Positions 6,919 through 14,691 of a DNA stretch of 25,927 nucleotides are shown one piece after another (within the stretch, counting starts at the first letter, position 1; every line of letters starts with the position of its first letter). The stretch is from a virus: positions 1 to 25,927 of the IMG/VR virus record IMGVR_UViG_3300006919_000383; one strand, given 5' to 3'. The translations under genes and the position numbers were made by a program. The notes beneath the pieces are model-generated. The model saw only the letters and a program-made list of their open reading frames with translations, ran no database searches and was not told where the DNA came from.

Positions 6919-9428
6919 TATTGTATTCCTTTGTCTCTAAATTTAAGGTATTTATCGTTGCTTCTCTCCACCTTTATTATTGTGCCAGCGCTTGGCACCT
7001 CCTTGGTGAACGTTATGGTGGTCTTCCTGTTTACCGTGTCGTGTGAGAGTTCTATGCCGTATTCGTGGTCCGATGACCGCAGGGTGTTGTCAGCAGTCAG
7101 CCAAGACGGATCGATGTTGTTGTCCGCTGTTACGCCCTCACCAACGTAAACCTGCTCTGTGCCCTCCAGCACGTAAATGTCCTGCTCATGGACTATCTCG
7201 TCCAATTCAAAAGAAGTGGTCGATCCATCGCCCGTGAATTCGTCTGGGGTCACTGTACTGTTGCTGACCAGATATCTGTCTATGATGAATTTGATATCTT
7301 TGAAGTCCAGATTTTTGTCCTCGATCCTTTTCTTTAAAAGTGCTGAGGTGCCTGGTTGACAGTAACATATCGGAACTGCCATCACATAACCCAGTGGTGC
7401 GAGATCTCCCGCCTGTGTGGTCTTCATCCATAAAGGAAGATAGTCCCATTCCTTGTGTCCTAAACTCTTCATCCTAGATCTCATGTTGGCCACCGCGTTG
7501 GGGTACAGTGTTTCCATGTATCCCAAGTCCGCTGACAGTTGGTTCGCGTACCTGACCTTGGATCCTGCTGTGCTGAACGATAGACCCCCGTCTGTGGTGA
7601 CCTCATAGTCCACGTAGTCGGTTGTAGCGTTCATACTGGATGCCCTGGGACCTAACATAGGTTTGACCACCGCGTCTCGTAACCTTATGGAACTGGAAAC
7701 CGCAACGCCATCTTTGTTGACCATGCTGTCTTTTATCTCTATGTACACAACCTCATACTTGGTCGTTGTGCCTTCTTTGGCCACAGCAGTCTTTAGGTCA
7801 CCGAAGTAAAGTGTTTTGGGAGCATGGTTCTGCTCCATCTGTTGTTGGAACTCGGTGAGGGTCTGTGCCTCAAGACCGGCCATCATCAGCATGTCTGGTT
7901 TCAAACGCATACCGAAGTTAGGATCCTCCGGTCTGTAGATGTATGCCGGTGAGTTGATGTTGGGATCCTGTGCGATGTTGTAGAATATATTCTGATCTAT
8001 CAATGATGTGGCGTGTCCGGTCATGTTACCGTACTCGGTCTGTGTGAATGGAATGTCAATGTTGACAGTGAACTCTTTGGATGTGGCGGAGATCTGATAC
8101 TGATCACTGACGGTGACCGTGAATGTGTATGATCTAGTGGAGTCTGTGAAATCACTGGCATCTATGGTGCCCACTAGGTTGCCGGACTGTGATAAAGTTA
8201 TGCCCGGAGGCAGTGTGCCACTGGTCACGGAATATGTAAGCACCCGGTTAGGTGTGTCATTGACTGCTTCTATTGCCAACAGGCTAGGAATTCCGGCCTG
8301 TAGAGTGCCAACTTGTGCTGGCGTGGTGAATGATATGCCGATGTCTATCTCTCCCACGACCTTCATTGTGAATGTTTGATCTTCGAAAACGTTGACTCCG
8401 GGCGATATCACTCTGTTGGCCCGCACTGTAAAGGAATAATCAACCTCCACTGCCGTCTGTCTGGCCAATGTGCCGTAAATTTCACCTGAGTTGATGTCTA
8501 TCTGCAGTCCTGGGGGTAGTGATCCAGACTGTATGCTGTACTCGAGGTCACCCTGCAGAGGATCAAAGTTCTCAACGTCGATAATAATGACCACGTTGTT
8601 GTCATGTCTGAAAGTTCCTAAATCCGGAGCAGTTCTGAACACCGGTCGCCTGTTGGCGCTCAGGTCCATTGTCAGTGGTGACCCATCTATCTGTGTGGCG
8701 TCAATGGTGATCTGTGTGTTTGACACGCGCCAGTAGTCTGCTGAGTACACAAATATTGAATTGTTTTGTTCCACATAACTGGTCCCGTCTGATACTCTCA
8801 CTATGAAATCGAAATTCTTGCTGATACTTTTTGTTACTACTGTCTTGTCATAAACTACGTCGTCGTAGTCCTCATTGTTGGCATCAAACCCTCCACGTGG
8901 TCCAAATCTTTGATCCTCCGTGAGTCGCACGATGCCGGAGATCAAGCCGGTCTTGCTCATGGTCACTCCTGGTGGCAGTTCGCCCTTGACTATCTCGTAC
9001 ACCAGGGTCTGCCCCGCCTCGGTGTCAGTGTCCGTGGCCTGCATCTGGAAGTTGACGCTGGATCCGTCAATGACCCAGTAGAGACCCACGCTGGTGGAGT
9101 CATCCAACAACAGTTGTCCGGACGCGGTGGTGAACACGGGTGCGTCCGCACCTTTGACATCTAAACTGAAAGTCCTGTCTGTGATAGAGGCACCGGCCGT
9201 GGCTCGCACGACGAAGGTGTAAAGAGTTCTCTTGGCAACCTCGGCCGGGGTACCTGTCAGTAGCCCATCTGTTGTGACCCTCATTCCTGGGGGCAGGCTA
9301 CCTGCTATCACGGAGTAAGTTATGGCCGTAGAGTCACTGGTGTTCGCTTCTAGTTGAAGAGAATAAGCGACCTGCTCGTCTATGGATGCAATTTTACCTG
9401 CCGTGGTGGTCCACACTGGTGTTGCCAT
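6918..9428 (-). CDS. Large virion protein with four Ig-like (putative Ig / He_PIG) repeats
   Basis: An 836-aa protein. Its first 460 residues hold four Ig-like repeats of the putative-Ig type, each recognisable by a YS/YE strand, an LPPG turn and a G-x-L/I-x-G strand: LPPGM at 45-49, LPPGV at 151-155, LPPGL at 304-308 and LPPGI at 406-410. Residues 460-690 form a non-repetitive domain (for example NSPAYIYRPEDPNFG) and the last 120 include a beta domain with TPDEFTGDGSTTSFEL. Such proteins sit in baseplates or tail fibres, where Ig domains bind carbohydrate surfaces. An AAGGAG ribosome-binding site and an AATAAATACC late box precede the ATG. It is probably an adhesion or baseplate-to-fibre connector. 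Confidence 0.85.
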   Translation of the reverse strand: MATPVWTTTAGKIASIDEQVAYSLQLEANTSDSTAITYSVIAGSLPPGMRVTTDGLLTGTPAEVAKRTLYTFVVRATAGASITDRTFSLDVKGADAPVFTTASGQLLLDDSTSVGLYWVIDGSSVNFQMQATDTDTEAGQTLVYEIVKGELPPGVTMSKTGLISGIVRLTEDQRFGPRGGFDANNEDYDDVVYDKTVVTKSISKNFDFIVRVSDGTSYVEQNNSIFVYSADYWRVSNTQITIDATQIDGSPLTMDLSANRRPVFRTAPDLGTFRHDNNVVIIIDVENFDPLQGDLEYSIQSGSLPPGLQIDINSGEIYGTLARQTAVEVDYSFTVRANRVISPGVNVFEDQTFTMKVVGEIDIGISFTTPAQVGTLQAGIPSLLAIEAVNDTPNRVLTYSVTSGTLPPGITLSQSGNLVGTIDASDFTDSTRSYTFTVTVSDQYQISATSKEFTVNIDIPFTQTEYGNMTGHATSLIDQNIFYNIAQDPNINSPAYIYRPEDPNFGMRLKPDMLMMAGLEAQTLTEFQQQMEQNHAPKTLYFGDLKTAVAKEGTTTKYEVVYIEIKDSMVNKDGVAVSSSIRLRDAVVKPMLGPRASSMNATTDYVDYEVTTDGGLSFSTAGSKVRYANQLSADLGYMETLYPNAVANMRSRMKSLGHKEWDYLPLWMKTTQAGDLAPLGYVMAVPICYCQPGTSALLKKRIEDKNLDFKDIKFIIDRYLVSNSTVTPDEFTGDGSTTSFELDEIVHEQDIYVLEGTEQVYVGEGVTADNNIDPSWLTADNTLRSSDHEYGIELSHDTVNRKTTITFTKEVPSAGTIIKVERSNDKYLKFRDKGIQ
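6949..6955 (-). promoter_or_regulatory. Late-type promoter box GATAAATACC
   Basis: The minus strand reads GATAAATACC here, one base short of the T4 late consensus TATAAATA. It lies 30 bases before the ATG of the 187-aa gene and inside codons for the DKYL segment near the end of the 836-aa protein. Confidence 0.5.
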
Positions 9429-9448
9429 TAAGTTACTCCTTACAAGGG

Positions 9449-9455
9449 TATTTAT
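9449..9455 (-). promoter_or_regulatory. Late-type promoter box AATAAATACC
   Basis: On the minus strand, AATAAATACCC lies 20 bases before the ATG of the 836-aa gene and is followed by an AAGGAG ribosome-binding site. It sits just beyond the stop of the 51-aa gene and matches T4 late TATAAATA at seven of eight positions. Confidence 0.65.
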
Positions 9456-9461
9456 TGGCGA

Positions 9462-9617
9462 TTACTGGCTAGAATTCTGCGTGCGAATCCAGTGTTCCCG
9501 GTGCTGTCTCAGGCGTTCCCGTTCCACCTTGTCACCCTCACGACGTATGGCGTCATCCAGCCTGGTGATCTCTGATCGGGGTGATCTGTGCTGTCTGCCC
9601 GTGTGGCGTTTCCTCAT
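9462..9617 (-). CDS. Small basic, charged protein (51 aa)
   Basis: A frame from the ATG at 9615-9617 to a TAA at 9462-9464 encodes 51 residues, rich in Arg, Glu and His, with a disordered basic start (MRKRHTGRQH) and one amphipathic helix (about 15-43) ending REHWIRTQ. It fills the otherwise empty 207 bp between two large structural genes, lies in the same direction, and its codons show no disabling feature. Its ribosome-binding site is weak. The gene could be a small virion or assembly protein; no family is recognised. Confidence 0.55.
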   Translation of the reverse strand: MRKRHTGRQHRSPRSEITRLDDAIRREGDKVERERLRQHREHWIRTQNSSQ

Positions 9618-9635
9618 AATCTCGTCTTTATATCA

Positions 9636-11045
9636 CTATGCGTTGTAGAACGGGATGATCCTGTCGGCACCCGCGATCTTGATCTTAAGGTAGCCCACTG
9701 GGTTGGCGGTCAATGCCGACGCCGCTCCGTTGGCGCCTATTGTGCTCTGTGTAGCGGTGTTGAAGTCCACCACTCCTGTTCCTTGTGTGCTCACGACAAT
9801 GTCTCCGTTTGACGTGTCGTTTTGTATTGTGTCAGCCCTCAAAGTGGTTATCTCTGCCAGGGTTGCCTGGAACTCTGCGGCTGTCACCACTCCACCCAGT
9901 GCCAAAGTTTCATTGGCCAGTGGTGAGATTGTGATTCCACCCGAAGTAGATGATATTGTGTTGGCGTCCATTCTCAGGTTGTCGACGTTTAGTTGTCCGG
10001 TGACTGTTGCCGTGCCTGTGATGTTGGTAGGGCCTGTCAGATTGATGGCGCCCGTGCCCGATGGATCGATGTCCACATCACCGTTGGTGTCCGTTGTGAT
10101 CTTGCCCTGTGCGTCGATGTTGAGATCCCCTATGTTGAGCGTACCCGTTGTCAGTGACCCTGATATGGTCTGGTTACCGGTTGTGGTTATGTCAGCGGTG
10201 CTCAGTGTTCCTGAAACCGATGCGTTACCTGTTATGTTTGTTGCCGCACCTAATTCGATTGTTCCTGTTCCTTGTGGATTTATGGTTATGTTGGCGTTTG
10301 ATCCATTTGATGTGATATCATTTGTGGTCAACGACGTCGTTGTGGTCACCCCGTTGATCGATGGTGAAGATATAGTAGGACTGGTCAAAACTTTGTTGGT
10401 CAATGTTTGTGAACCTGTCAAAGTGACAACCGTTGAATCGATCGCTGTAGTAACTGTGTTACCTGTCGCGCTTGTAGTGATACCTGTGCCCCCTGAGAAC
10501 TGCATCACTTCTGAATCTAGGTCTATTGAATTTGTAGTGGAGTCGTCTGCCGTAAAGTCGAGATCCTGCGCAGTGTTTTGTGCATCGATGTAGGCCTTAA
10601 TAGACTGTTGTGTGGCAAGTGCTGTGGCTGAATCTGATCCCATCGCGTCCTCGTCTAGAATAGTAGTAACAGTTGCCCCTGATGCCAAAGTCAGTGAAGT
10701 TGCTAGAGTGGTTGCTCCCGACACGTTCAGTGTGCCTGTGGTCTGTATGTTCTCCGCCACGGTGATCTGTGTTGAATCGTTGGCACTGATGGTGCTTCCG
10801 TTTATGGTCACTGATCCCAGGTTGATGTTTCCCGTGCCGTTTGGTGTCACAGTGATGTCACCGTTGGTGACTCCCGTGGTTATGGCGAAGTTGTTGACGT
10901 TCATATTGGCGTCCAACGTGTTTATGTCGTTGTCCGTGCCGTACAACTCTGTAAAGTTGTCGTTGATCTTGTCGAATGCTGTTCTTAATGGATCACCCGT
11001 GCCGTCATTGGCGCTGGATCCTATGTTGATGGTTTGTTTGGCCAT
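9636..11045 (-). CDS. Tail-fibre-like repetitive protein, paralogue A (469 aa)
   Basis: The protein starts with the shared adaptor segment ANDGTGDPLRTAFDKINDNF (residues 12-31), then consists of repeated beta units in which NGDITVTPNGTGNI-type motifs (strand, Asn/Pro-Gly-Thr-Gly turn, strand) recur about every 40-50 residues, as in beta-helical or trimeric fibres. Asn, Thr, Ser and Gly dominate and Cys is absent. The tail ends with VGYLKIKIAGADRIIPFYNA, a strand pair often found at the tip of phage structural proteins. A CTAAATA late-type box and an AGGAG ribosome-binding site lie before the ATG. It probably contributes to host recognition or decoration of the tail. Confidence 0.8.
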   Translation of the reverse strand: MAKQTINIGSSANDGTGDPLRTAFDKINDNFTELYGTDNDINTLDANMNVNNFAITTGVTNGDITVTPNGTGNINLGSVTINGSTISANDSTQITVAENIQTTGTLNVSGATTLATSLTLASGATVTTILDEDAMGSDSATALATQQSIKAYIDAQNTAQDLDFTADDSTTNSIDLDSEVMQFSGGTGITTSATGNTVTTAIDSTVVTLTGSQTLTNKVLTSPTISSPSINGVTTTTSLTTNDITSNGSNANITINPQGTGTIELGAATNITGNASVSGTLSTADITTTGNQTISGSLTTGTLNIGDLNIDAQGKITTDTNGDVDIDPSGTGAINLTGPTNITGTATVTGQLNVDNLRMDANTISSTSGGITISPLANETLALGGVVTAAEFQATLAEITTLRADTIQNDTSNGDIVVSTQGTGVVDFNTATQSTIGANGAASALTANPVGYLKIKIAGADRIIPFYNA

Positions 11046-11072
11046 TGGTGTAAATCTCCTGGTTTGTAGGTA

Positions 11073-11079
11073 TATTTAG
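11073..11079 (-). promoter_or_regulatory. Late-type promoter box CTAAATATACC
   Basis: On the minus strand CTAAATATACC lies 27 bases before the ATG of paralogue A and upstream of an AGGAG ribosome-binding site. The 62-bp intergenic stretch holds no other clear element. Confidence 0.5.
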
Positions 11080-11107
11080 CAAGTATTCTATAAACCTAAT
11101 GTGATTA

Positions 11108-12493
11108 TTATAGGTCTATCAACACACGCTGTATCTTGAACACCGTGCTGTCATCGGTTATGTTTGTGGCCTTCAGCCTCACGGTCTCGTTCAGCACGTC
11201 CACTGTGTACGTGGCCAGAGGAGCAGTGTGGTTGGTGGTGTTGCCGAAGATGCTGATGTAGGCCTCTGTGGTGCTGTCAGCACTGGGCCCGTGTACCACG
11301 TTGGCCTCCACTATCTCGAACCTGCTGTTGGTTGCGTCAGACACCGAGATGTAGTACTTGGCGCTCCTGTATGCGGTGGCGTCCCAGGTGTCGATCACAG
11401 AAGTTGCCGACGTTGCCACTGTGGCGGTGCTGTCTCCGATCTCGGAGTGGTTCAGCGTGGTGGGTGCTGAAAGATTGGCGAAACTGAGTTGGCCCGCACC
11501 GTTGGTCTGTAGGAATTCACCTGTTGATCCGTCCACTGTGGGGAATGTGAAACCGTTGATGGTGATGGTGCCTGTCCCACTGCCTGACAGTTCTAGGTCA
11601 TCATTGCTCCTGTTGGCGGATATGGTGTTGTCAGTTATGGTCACTCCGTCGATGTTCACGGCAGTGCTGGTGGTCACGGTGGTGAACGTGCCCGCGGCCG
11701 GGGTCGTTGCGCCTATCACTGTGCCGTCTATGGTGCCACCGTTGATGTCCACGTCCGATGTTATCACCACACTGCCAGTGCCCGCGGCGGTCAGCACCAG
11801 GTCGGAGTTGCTCTGCGTGGTGGTGATCTCGTTGTCGGTGATGTTGACGTTGCCGTCCACTGTGAGGTTGTCTATGATGACCGCACCTGTGCCACCTGGC
11901 TCAAGTCGTATGTCCGCGTTGGAGGTGGATGATATGATGTTGTCATTGAATGTGAGGTTGTCTATGGTGGTCGTGCCTGCCAGGCTCGTGGTACCGGTCA
12001 CTGTCAATGTTGATAGACTGGTCAGCCCAGAGGGAACGTCCAATGTGGATCCTAAACTCACGGCACCATCTATGGTGGTGGTGCCAGACACATTCAGGGC
12101 TCCGTCCACGAGTAGATCTTCGTTCACATTGATGGCCGCTGAGTCGTCCGAGCTCAGTGTCGTGCCACTTATCTTGATTGAGTTGACCATGACCGACCCC
12201 GTGCCAGATGGTAAGAGATTTATGTCATCGTTGGACCTCGTGCCCTCTATGTTGTTGTCGTTGAATCGTATGGCTGGCATAGACACCGCACCCGTGCCCG
12301 CGGGCTTGAAAACTATGTCGTCGTTGCTCCTGGTGGCCCTGATCTCGTTGCCGGAGAATTCCAGGTCTCCGCCCGACAGTGGCGACAGGTACAGTTCGGT
12401 GAACATCTCGTTGACCTTCTGCATGGCCACACGCAGGTTATCACCCGTTCCATCATTGGCGTTGGTTCCTACGTTCAGTGTCTGTTGTGCCAT
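11108..12493 (-). CDS. Tail-fibre-like repetitive protein, paralogue B (461 aa)
   Basis: Residues 1-35 repeat the adaptor (ANDGTGDNLRVAMQKVNEMF). Residues 40-320 are a string of beta units marked by RSNDDIVFKPAGTGAV-like motifs. The last 120 residues form a separate C-terminal domain starting near SVIDTWDATAYRSAKYYISV and ending FKIQRVLIDL. That domain is shared with the neighbouring 463-aa paralogue. The architecture is adaptor, repetitive shaft and globular tip. Only four bases separate its start from the stop of paralogue C and there is no late box between them, so the two are expected on one transcript. Nucleotide blocks nearly identical to its neighbours suggest duplication and recombination. 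Confidence 0.82.
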   Translation of the reverse strand: MAQQTLNVGTNANDGTGDNLRVAMQKVNEMFTELYLSPLSGGDLEFSGNEIRATRSNDDIVFKPAGTGAVSMPAIRFNDNNIEGTRSNDDINLLPSGTGSVMVNSIKISGTTLSSDDSAAINVNEDLLVDGALNVSGTTTIDGAVSLGSTLDVPSGLTSLSTLTVTGTTSLAGTTTIDNLTFNDNIISSTSNADIRLEPGGTGAVIIDNLTVDGNVNITDNEITTTQSNSDLVLTAAGTGSVVITSDVDINGGTIDGTVIGATTPAAGTFTTVTTSTAVNIDGVTITDNTISANRSNDDLELSGSGTGTITINGFTFPTVDGSTGEFLQTNGAGQLSFANLSAPTTLNHSEIGDSTATVATSATSVIDTWDATAYRSAKYYISVSDATNSRFEIVEANVVHGPSADSTTEAYISIFGNTTNHTAPLATYTVDVLNETVRLKATNITDDSTVFKIQRVLIDL

Positions 12494-12497
12494 CTTT

Positions 12498-13889
12498 TTA
12501 AACCTCTATCACTCGTTTCACCAGTTTAACAACCTGGTCGTTTGTGTTATTTACTGTTCCTAGCAATCTAACGTTACCGCCTGAGACGTCCACGGACAGT
12601 TGTAAGGGCTCGTACGCGGTGGATCCGTCGCCTGTGCCATTGCCTGACCTGCCAAAAGTGCTGATGTAGGCCGTGGATCCGTCGTGCGTGACGTTGGCCT
12701 CTGTGAGGCTGTACCTGTCGGCCGTTGTGTCCGACACCTGTACGTGGTACTTGACGCTACGGTATGTGGTAGCGGACCACGAGTCTATGACCTGTGCGGC
12801 GGAACTCGCGCCCAGCACCGTGGCGGTGGCGTCCTGTACATCAGTGTTTGAGACCACGAACGGTGGTGCGCTCTCCCAAGTAACTGTCTTGGCGCCGTCG
12901 GTCCTTAGCAGTTGTCCGCCGAACCCATCTGTGTTGGGCAGTTGGAATCCGTTCATCTTGACGTGCCCGGTGCCACTGGCTGTGATCGTCAGTGACTCGT
13001 TGGACCTAGTGGTAGTGATCTTGTTGTCTGTTATCGTTATGCCCGCGGTGTTGGCGGTGTGTAATGACAGAGATTCGAAAGTGGCCTCCACTGGAGTGTT
13101 GCCACCTATCACCGTGTTGTCTATGTTTCCTTGGTCCAGATCTATCTTGCTGATCCTTACCACGCCGGATCCGTTTGCGGACAACACCAGGTCCGAGTCG
13201 GAGTTGATCACACGGATGACGTTGTCCGTTAGGTTGATGTTGGAATCAATGGTGAGGTTTGACACGTTGACCACCCCCGTGCCCCCGGGCGTCAGCCTCA
13301 GGTCAGCGTTGGATGAAGTTGAAATGATGTTGTCATTGAACGTGAGGTTGTCCACTGTGGTCACCCCAGCGAAACTGCTGTTGCCGGAAACCGTCAGCGA
13401 GGACAATGTTGTGAGTCCATCGACGTCCAAAGTGGAGTTTATTGTGACTGGTCCGGAATCCACCAGGCCTCCCGTGCTGTTGGCAGTCAGTGATCCGTCA
13501 ACGTTCAAGGTCTCGTTGATGTTGACCAGGGAGGAGTCAGAGGACGACATAGACGTGCCTGAGAATGACAGTGAACCGATCACCACGGAGCCAGTGCCAC
13601 TGGCCTTGATCACGAGGTCATCGTTGCTCCTGTTGGCTCGGATGTTGTTGTCATCTATGGTGATTCCCGGGAACACAATGGCGCCCAGGCCCCCCGACGG
13701 TTTGAACACCAGGTCCGCGTTGCTCTGCGTGGTGCTGATGTTGTTGCCCAACAGTCCTATCTGGGTCTGGGCTAGCGCTGTAGCGTACAGTTCCGTGAAG
13801 TTCTCGTTGATCTTGATGCCCGCGCCTCTGATGGTATCGCCCGTGCCGTCGTCCGCCGTTACACCTATGTTGATCAGTTGTTGTGCCAT
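12498..13889 (-). CDS. Tail-fibre-like repetitive protein, paralogue C (463 aa)
   Basis: Same architecture as paralogue B: adaptor (ADDGTGDTIRGAGIKINENF, 11-30), repeats of the SNADLVFKPSGGLGAI and SNDDLVIKASGTGSV type, and the same C-terminal domain (VIDSWSATTYRSVKYHVQV to VKRVIEV). The C-terminal domain carries an extra GRSGNGTGDGSTAYEP loop that paralogue B has in shorter form, so the exposed tip has diverged more than the framework. A GCTAAATACC late box lies 11 bases before the ATG, too close for a long leader. It is presumably a virion protein that contacts the host surface. Confidence 0.82.
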   Translation of the reverse strand: MAQQLINIGVTADDGTGDTIRGAGIKINENFTELYATALAQTQIGLLGNNISTTQSNADLVFKPSGGLGAIVFPGITIDDNNIRANRSNDDLVIKASGTGSVVIGSLSFSGTSMSSSDSSLVNINETLNVDGSLTANSTGGLVDSGPVTINSTLDVDGLTTLSSLTVSGNSSFAGVTTVDNLTFNDNIISTSSNADLRLTPGGTGVVNVSNLTIDSNINLTDNVIRVINSDSDLVLSANGSGVVRISKIDLDQGNIDNTVIGGNTPVEATFESLSLHTANTAGITITDNKITTTRSNESLTITASGTGHVKMNGFQLPNTDGFGGQLLRTDGAKTVTWESAPPFVVSNTDVQDATATVLGASSAAQVIDSWSATTYRSVKYHVQVSDTTADRYSLTEANVTHDGSTAYISTFGRSGNGTGDGSTAYEPLQLSVDVSGGNVRLLGTVNNTNDQVVKLVKRVIEV

Positions 13890-13899
13890 AATTTAATGG

Positions 13900-13906
13900 T
13901 ATTTAG
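13900..13906 (-). promoter_or_regulatory. Late-type promoter box GCTAAATACC
   Basis: Between the stop of the LamG-like gene and the ATG of paralogue C, the minus strand reads GCTAAATACC, beginning 17 bases before the ATG. The spacing allows only a few transcribed bases before the start codon and no purine-rich ribosome-binding site is visible. Confidence 0.55.
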
Positions 13907-13912
13907 CGGATA

Positions 13913-14683
13913 CTACAGGCCGTAGATGGCCTTGGCGTCGTTGTAGTTTGACGTGACTTCCGCACCGCTCAGGGCCCTGTCGTACACACGCATTATGCCC
14001 ACACGACCGCTCAACCAACCCGCCGTTGAGCTGTTATAGGTGGTTGTGTCCTCCGCTCCGAACGCCAGGTACCAACTGCTCTCGCCATCGTCATCGGGAC
14101 TGTCGAATGTCATTGCCACACCGCCGCCCCCGTTGGCGCCGTTTAGGTAACCCCTCAGAGTGGTGCCATCATAGGTCCTGACCACGTGCTTCCACGCACC
14201 CGTCAGTGTGCCCGAACCCGCCACGTCACGTGTGATGGCCGTGCCGTTCCACAGTCCCGTTATGATCTGCTGGAATGGTCCCACCTGTAGGATCTGTGAG
14301 CCAGCGAAGTGATAAGTTGATGTGGCTGGATTGTTTGTGCTACCCAGGTCACTCCACAACGAGTCATTTACCGCATTGAGGTAAACCCACATCTCCACGG
14401 TGTGCGTGTCCGCGGCGCTGATGGCCGAGTAGCAGTTGCCGGTCACGATGTAGTCGTTGACACCGTCCAGTGTGAAGTATGTGTTGTCCGTGTGTGTGGC
14501 TCCCACTATGGTGCCGTCGATGCCGTTGCCGGAGAGGTCCGTCAGTGTGCTTCCTGATCCCGAATAACTCAGTGGGTTGGCTGGATCATAGTAGGCAGTC
14601 AACCCAGAGCTGACAAAGTCCGGTGCCGAGTAACCCGCTCCTGCTGTTGTGGTCAGCACTGATGATGAGAATCTCAATGGCAT
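13913..14683 (-). CDS. LamG/concanavalin-like lectin-domain virion protein
   Basis: This 256-aa protein has a short N-terminal region, then a LamG-type jelly-roll (about residues 28-250). Typical landmarks are GLTAYYDPANPLSY, LTDLSGNGIDGTIVGAT, YFTLDGVNDYI, VEMWVYLNA, WKHVVRTYDGTTLRGYLNG, WLSGRVGIMRVYDRALS and the closing EVTSNYNDAKAIYGL. This set is characteristic of the laminin G/concanavalin A superfamily (Laminin_G_3-like). Such domains bind sugars and occur in phage fibre and baseplate proteins. It lies between fibre paralogues, 8 bp from the 803-aa gene, with GGGGAC as ribosome-binding site. No signal peptide is seen. A glycan-binding tip or decoration protein is the likely role. Confidence 0.85.
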   Translation of the reverse strand: MPLRFSSSVLTTTAGAGYSAPDFVSSGLTAYYDPANPLSYSGSGSTLTDLSGNGIDGTIVGATHTDNTYFTLDGVNDYIVTGNCYSAISAADTHTVEMWVYLNAVNDSLWSDLGSTNNPATSTYHFAGSQILQVGPFQQIITGLWNGTAITRDVAGSGTLTGAWKHVVRTYDGTTLRGYLNGANGGGGVAMTFDSPDDDGESSWYLAFGAEDTTTYNSSTAGWLSGRVGIMRVYDRALSGAEVTSNYNDAKAIYGL

Positions 14684-14691
14684 GGTGTCCC

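Noticed and set aside
9703-10593. 296-aa plus-strand open frame opposite paralogue A
   Set aside because: Antisense shadow of the repetitive gene; its hydrophobic look comes from the reverse complement of Thr/Asn codons, not from membrane segments.
11358-12563. 401-aa plus-strand open frame opposite fibre paralogue B
   Set aside because: It is the antisense shadow of a repetitive, biased coding sequence; it has no domain pattern and spans two real minus-strand genes.
12673-13896. 407-aa plus-strand open frame opposite fibre paralogue C
   Set aside because: Same reason: Val/Ser/Leu-rich antisense shadow of the 463-aa gene with no ribosome-binding site or recognisable fold.
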